From Angiostrongylus vasorum (taxonomy: Eukaryota > Nematoda > Chromadorea > Rhabditida > Metastrongylidae), in the NCBI GenBank assembly GCA_018806985.1, contig JADANN010000402.1:558001-622000 (forward strand): a stretch of 64,000 bases of DNA. Reading direction: 5' to 3'. A model generated the notes under the pieces. It made no database searches and was not told the origin of the DNA. It saw only the letters and a list, made by a program, of their open reading frames with translations. Shown here in pieces: positions 60,480 through 64,000 of this stretch. A program made the position numbers and the translations under genes. Each line of letters opens with the position of its first letter. The first letter of the stretch is position 1.

Positions 60480-63400
60480 ATGAGCATCGACGGCGAATTT
60501 CTGCGCAACGTCGAGGTAAAAACGGACGAGATGTTCGGTAATTCCCTGAACGCACTTTCTATCATTCGATCCGGAAAACTAATCGGAATTATCGATAAGG
60601 TTGGTGGAATCGACTTGCCATAGCCTGTTTAAGCTTTACTGACTTTAAAACGCTTAGTTTTTATGAGTAAGTGTTTCGTTTTATAGGAGGCTACGAATGA
60701 TCCGAACGCACTGCTTATTCTGAATCTTATTAAGGAAGCCGATGATAGAAATCAAGCCAATATCACACTAAGGCAAATTGATAATCGAGTGAGTGTAGTG
60801 ATTCATGAGAGTTCAATAACAAACATAAAAATGAATCGACACCGAAATGGAGAACTCAAAACTCTGGTCTAAATTTTTTTTATGTCTACGACAAAATACA
60901 ATTACATTTATTTATAGATCACCAATGTAGGTTAAACAACAGCGATTAGTTTCAACTTTGTCTCTAGGGTGTTTAATTTTTCGATTAACACGGCTTGTGT
61001 TCTTATGGCTTGTCGACCGCAGAGAGAACACCGCACATTTCTAAGGAGTTCAAAAAACAGCCGTAACTAGTGGAAACGTTAGCCGAATAAAAAATCGTTA
61101 TCAGCCTCGTGTAAGCTCATCAACATAAAGAGATGTTGTCTATTTTACTGCCGAGGTTGAACGACGGCCGGTTTCAAAATTAAGGAGTTCAGATTGCGTA
61201 GTTTTGCAAAGTGATTTAACCAAAGTCGCCTTTTTATTTGATTACGCCTATTGTACAATTAGTCTGAAAGACCGTCTACAACTACACTTGTACCCCTTTT
61301 CAAAAAAAACATTCCATATAAGAAATTATAATCATGGCGCACCCATCTTCTTTGCCAAGTTCTATTTTATTCAATATTTGAACAGTATAATGCCCTTCCA
61401 ATTCAGACGTATCTACAAACGTCACGAGACATCGCTTCTGGTGAACGCCTTTTGATGCAGCGCTACCGAGAGAATGTTACGGAAGATGAAGAGGATAATG
61501 ACGAAGAAGATGATGAAGTACTAGATGATGAAGAGGAAGCGAAGAAGATGAAACGGTTAGTGCAACATGTTCTGCTTACTTTTTTTCGATGAATTTTGGT
61601 TAAGCACATCTCGACACAATGAAATCAGTGAAGGAATGTTCTTCATGGGATTTTCACTTTCATCACTCTTCCACTATTTGTTCACTCGTACCCTGCTTCT
61701 CTAATACTCTCGCAAAACAACCCTTACTAGAGCCACCCACATAGCCATCTAGTTGTTATTTCATAAACAGCAACTATACGTGTTTTCATCGTACGTGTTC
61801 TACTGACCTCAATTACGACACAAGGAAAGCGAAATCTCATACTCATACAAATCAGCCGTTCATCCACCAACATCCTAATGTTCATCTTCTCCGAATAGTT
61901 TCATTTTTGGTGATAATCCACTGATCGGTTTACACCGTGATCATCTCCACGAGTTATCCTTCTACATTCCTGCTTGTAGTGTGAACTGTCATCTTCGTCT
62001 TCTGAATCATTTGCGAGCTTAAATAACTTCTTGCTGATTTTTGCACTTCTCGTTGTATTACTTTTCCTTGGATATTACTTTTCGTTATATCAGAAATATA
62101 ATGCAGTTCAACGTAACCTAACGAAAGCTTACCTCTATTTTGAGAACGAAAACGTACATAGCTACGCTCAGAGCAAGGTTTAAAAGATAACCCGTGTGAA
62201 TTTATAAGTCTATTACACTATATTTCTCATCATGAAAATTTCCGGAATTTAATAGCAGTATTACTTTCTTGTTAGGCTCAGCCCTGAACACCCAGTCGTT
62301 TGTCAACAACCTAGAGAACACGGTGAACTTGAGCCAGGTCAGCTAGTTCCAGAAGGCCAAGCGCACAAGTGTCAACTGTGTCCGAAGAGTTTCTCGAGTG
62401 CGAGGTGAGCAATTGCTGCTTGTATTAATAAGAGAGGCTTTCAAAAAATATTAAACTGACGTTAATGTGGCTTGATGTAACTTTAACAGAGGTTGTTCTT
62501 GCATATGAAAATATTGGAGCAGCCTATTTAATCTATAGTAAACGGTAATTGTAATGAAATCCAGATCCGACTTACATTGTGTTTTGTCCTCACTTAACGA
62601 TGTGTTTCGTTGAGATCTCTGCATGAGATTTCTCTGAATACTTTGCAAAAGTTCTCAAACTTTCTTATCTAACACGAATACAATCAATGTGCAATACACC
62701 TGTCAACTGAGATAAGCCAACAGTGCATCCTCTTCGTTTGCTTAGTGAAGAGTAGCAGCTGTCTTGAGAAAATACGGTAACGTGAAAAAGCGATACGGCT
62801 GAGGAGTGTCCTCAGGTGCTGGGATGCATTAGCTCGTATGTGCATGTTTGTTCAGCGCCTCTCTTAATGACACATCTCCATATCTCTCCTCTTCGTTTCA
62901 TTCATACAGGCTCTATTTCTACACTAACGGACCATTTCTACTTCCTTTAAAGTTTCGTTTCACAGTATTTCAATGCTTCAAACACGAGTTGGGAATTTGG
63001 TCACTTTTCAGCGGTCTCAAGCAGCACTCACACATTCACTGCAGCTCGAAACCATTTCGTTGTCATATCTGTAACAAAGCCTATACGCAATTTTCGAATC
63101 TCTGCAGGCATCGACGAATTCACCTTGTAAGAAACCTGATGTCTTTTTTCTTGGAACAGCACCATTCATCTAGTGGAGGATATCTGATTTTTTAGGATGG
63201 CTGGCAGTGTCCGTTGTGCCAACAGTCTTTGCCATCTCACAGTGCTCTTGTAAAACATCGACCGTTGTGTGAAATGGCATCCGCCCCTCTATAAACCATT
63301 GATTCCTCACTTGCCTATTCCAAGCATCTCTACTCAGATTGCTTCCACGTATTGGCCCCCATTTATTGCATATGGCGTCTCAGGTAAGTTTTAACTGAAT

Positions 63401-63952
63401 AATGTACTACTCCATGCCTTCCAAATAATGATCATCGTTTAAGATGCCTTCAATTCCAATGGGTATGTATGGACAAATGGATGCGTATAAAATGTTCAAT
63501 CCTAGCTCAGATGTCGAAAGTTCGCCACAGTCAAGGTTAGTTAGTTTCGTCTAAACAACTTCTGTGACAATCTCTAGTACCGAAATTATTGGTCTTTCTA
63601 AGATCTGCTTAAACCTCTACCTTCCATTTCAAGAGCACCACTTTCACTTTCTGCAACTTCAGCAAGACATAAAATAAATCCATTTAAATTTCTCCAAGAT
63701 CTAAATTGCAAATTGAAAGGCTCGTTTTCTTTTAGTGGGCACACAAGTGAGCACTCATCGTTTGAACGAAAAGGAAGCCCATGTTCAGAGGCTGAGGCGA
63801 GCCCACTGGATCTGACCACAAAAAGGGACGAACGTAAATCTGAAAGTGAAAGCAGTGATTCTGGCAACGAAGACGAAAATGAAGTCTCGTCATTAACGAA
63901 GCGAACAGAATCTGCTAGACCCCTGCCTGGCTCCAGCAATGAATCCATTCAG
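60480..63952 (+). CDS. egl-43: egl-43, EVI1/PRDM3-16-type C2H2 zinc-finger transcription factor (N-terminal part, continues past window)
   Basis: In C. elegans EGL-43 controls HSN migration and anchor-cell fate and acts in the nucleus. Exons: 60480-60599, 60687-60788, 61407-61555, 62276-62404, 63012-63126, 63196-63383, 63444-63535, 63736-63952; the next donor follows at 63953. The start [17 protein letters not shown] and the block [14 protein letters not shown] agree with the nematode protein as I remember it. A very acidic stretch follows, then finger 1 (CQLC, HSHIH), finger 2 ([17 protein letters not shown]) and a C2HC finger (CPLC, HRPLC), the EVI1 arrangement. Exon 8 has SPLDLTTK, a PLDLT-type CtBP-recruitment motif. 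The second finger cluster lies beyond the window. Exon 6 carries two single-base excesses, at C runs 63284-63287 and 63356-63360; removing one base from each restores both the family sequence and the phase into exon 7. Single-copy developmental regulator, so sequence error is likelier than decay. Confidence 0.95.
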
Positions 63953-64000
63953 GTTAGTTTTGTCTATTTCATAATGCTGGGAATTTTTTTAGCAAGTCAC

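Overview
The window is nuclear DNA from a nematode, most likely a clade V parasite of the hookworm/strongylid type. Evidence: many short exons with nematode-type acceptors (mostly TTTCAG or TATAG), large AT-rich introns packed with SINEs, nematode RTE and Penelope-like retroelement debris, an exact copy of the nematode SL1 spliced leader, and five genes whose exon chains read as nematode orthologues. Species assignment is inference. Gene models were built by hand from reading frames, splice sites and remembered family sequences; no alignment was run.

Layout. 1-5.3 kb holds repeats only: a tRNA-type SINE, a Penelope-like GIY-YIG fragment followed by a hammerhead-like core, and broken RTE pieces. 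5.37-23.1 kb (minus) is a complete RIC1 gene, about 19 exons and 1440 residues, the large subunit of the RIC1-RGP1 exchange factor for Rab6. Its introns carry two LTR-like elements, one with a perfect 22-nt SL1 sequence. 26.2-31.05 kb (plus) is TRAIP, a RING-H2 E3 ligase of replication and mitosis. 34.1-36.75 kb (plus) is TATDN3, a TatD-type metal-dependent hydrolase, with a tandem copy of part of its last exon just downstream. 38.1-52.6 kb (minus) is a major-facilitator transporter in at least ten small exons; its C-terminal exon was not found. 53-60 kb holds SINEs and microsatellites with no convincing gene. 60.48 kb to the right edge (plus) is the N-terminal half of egl-43, the EVI1/PRDM3-16 zinc-finger factor, cut by the window end.

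The genes are unrelated housekeeping and developmental genes, not an operon. RIC1 and TRAIP are divergent, TRAIP and TATDN3 are co-directional about 3 kb apart, and TATDN3 converges on the transporter.

Repeats: family A (tRNA-headed SINE, about 285 bp, about 20 copies), family D (about 330 bp, sharing its head and a central block with A but with a different tail), family B (a second tRNA-like SINE, about ten copies) and family C (about 390 bp, six copies). In five places a conserved coding frame is broken by exactly one extra base in or beside a homopolymer run. That points to base-calling or assembly overcalls rather than dead genes.
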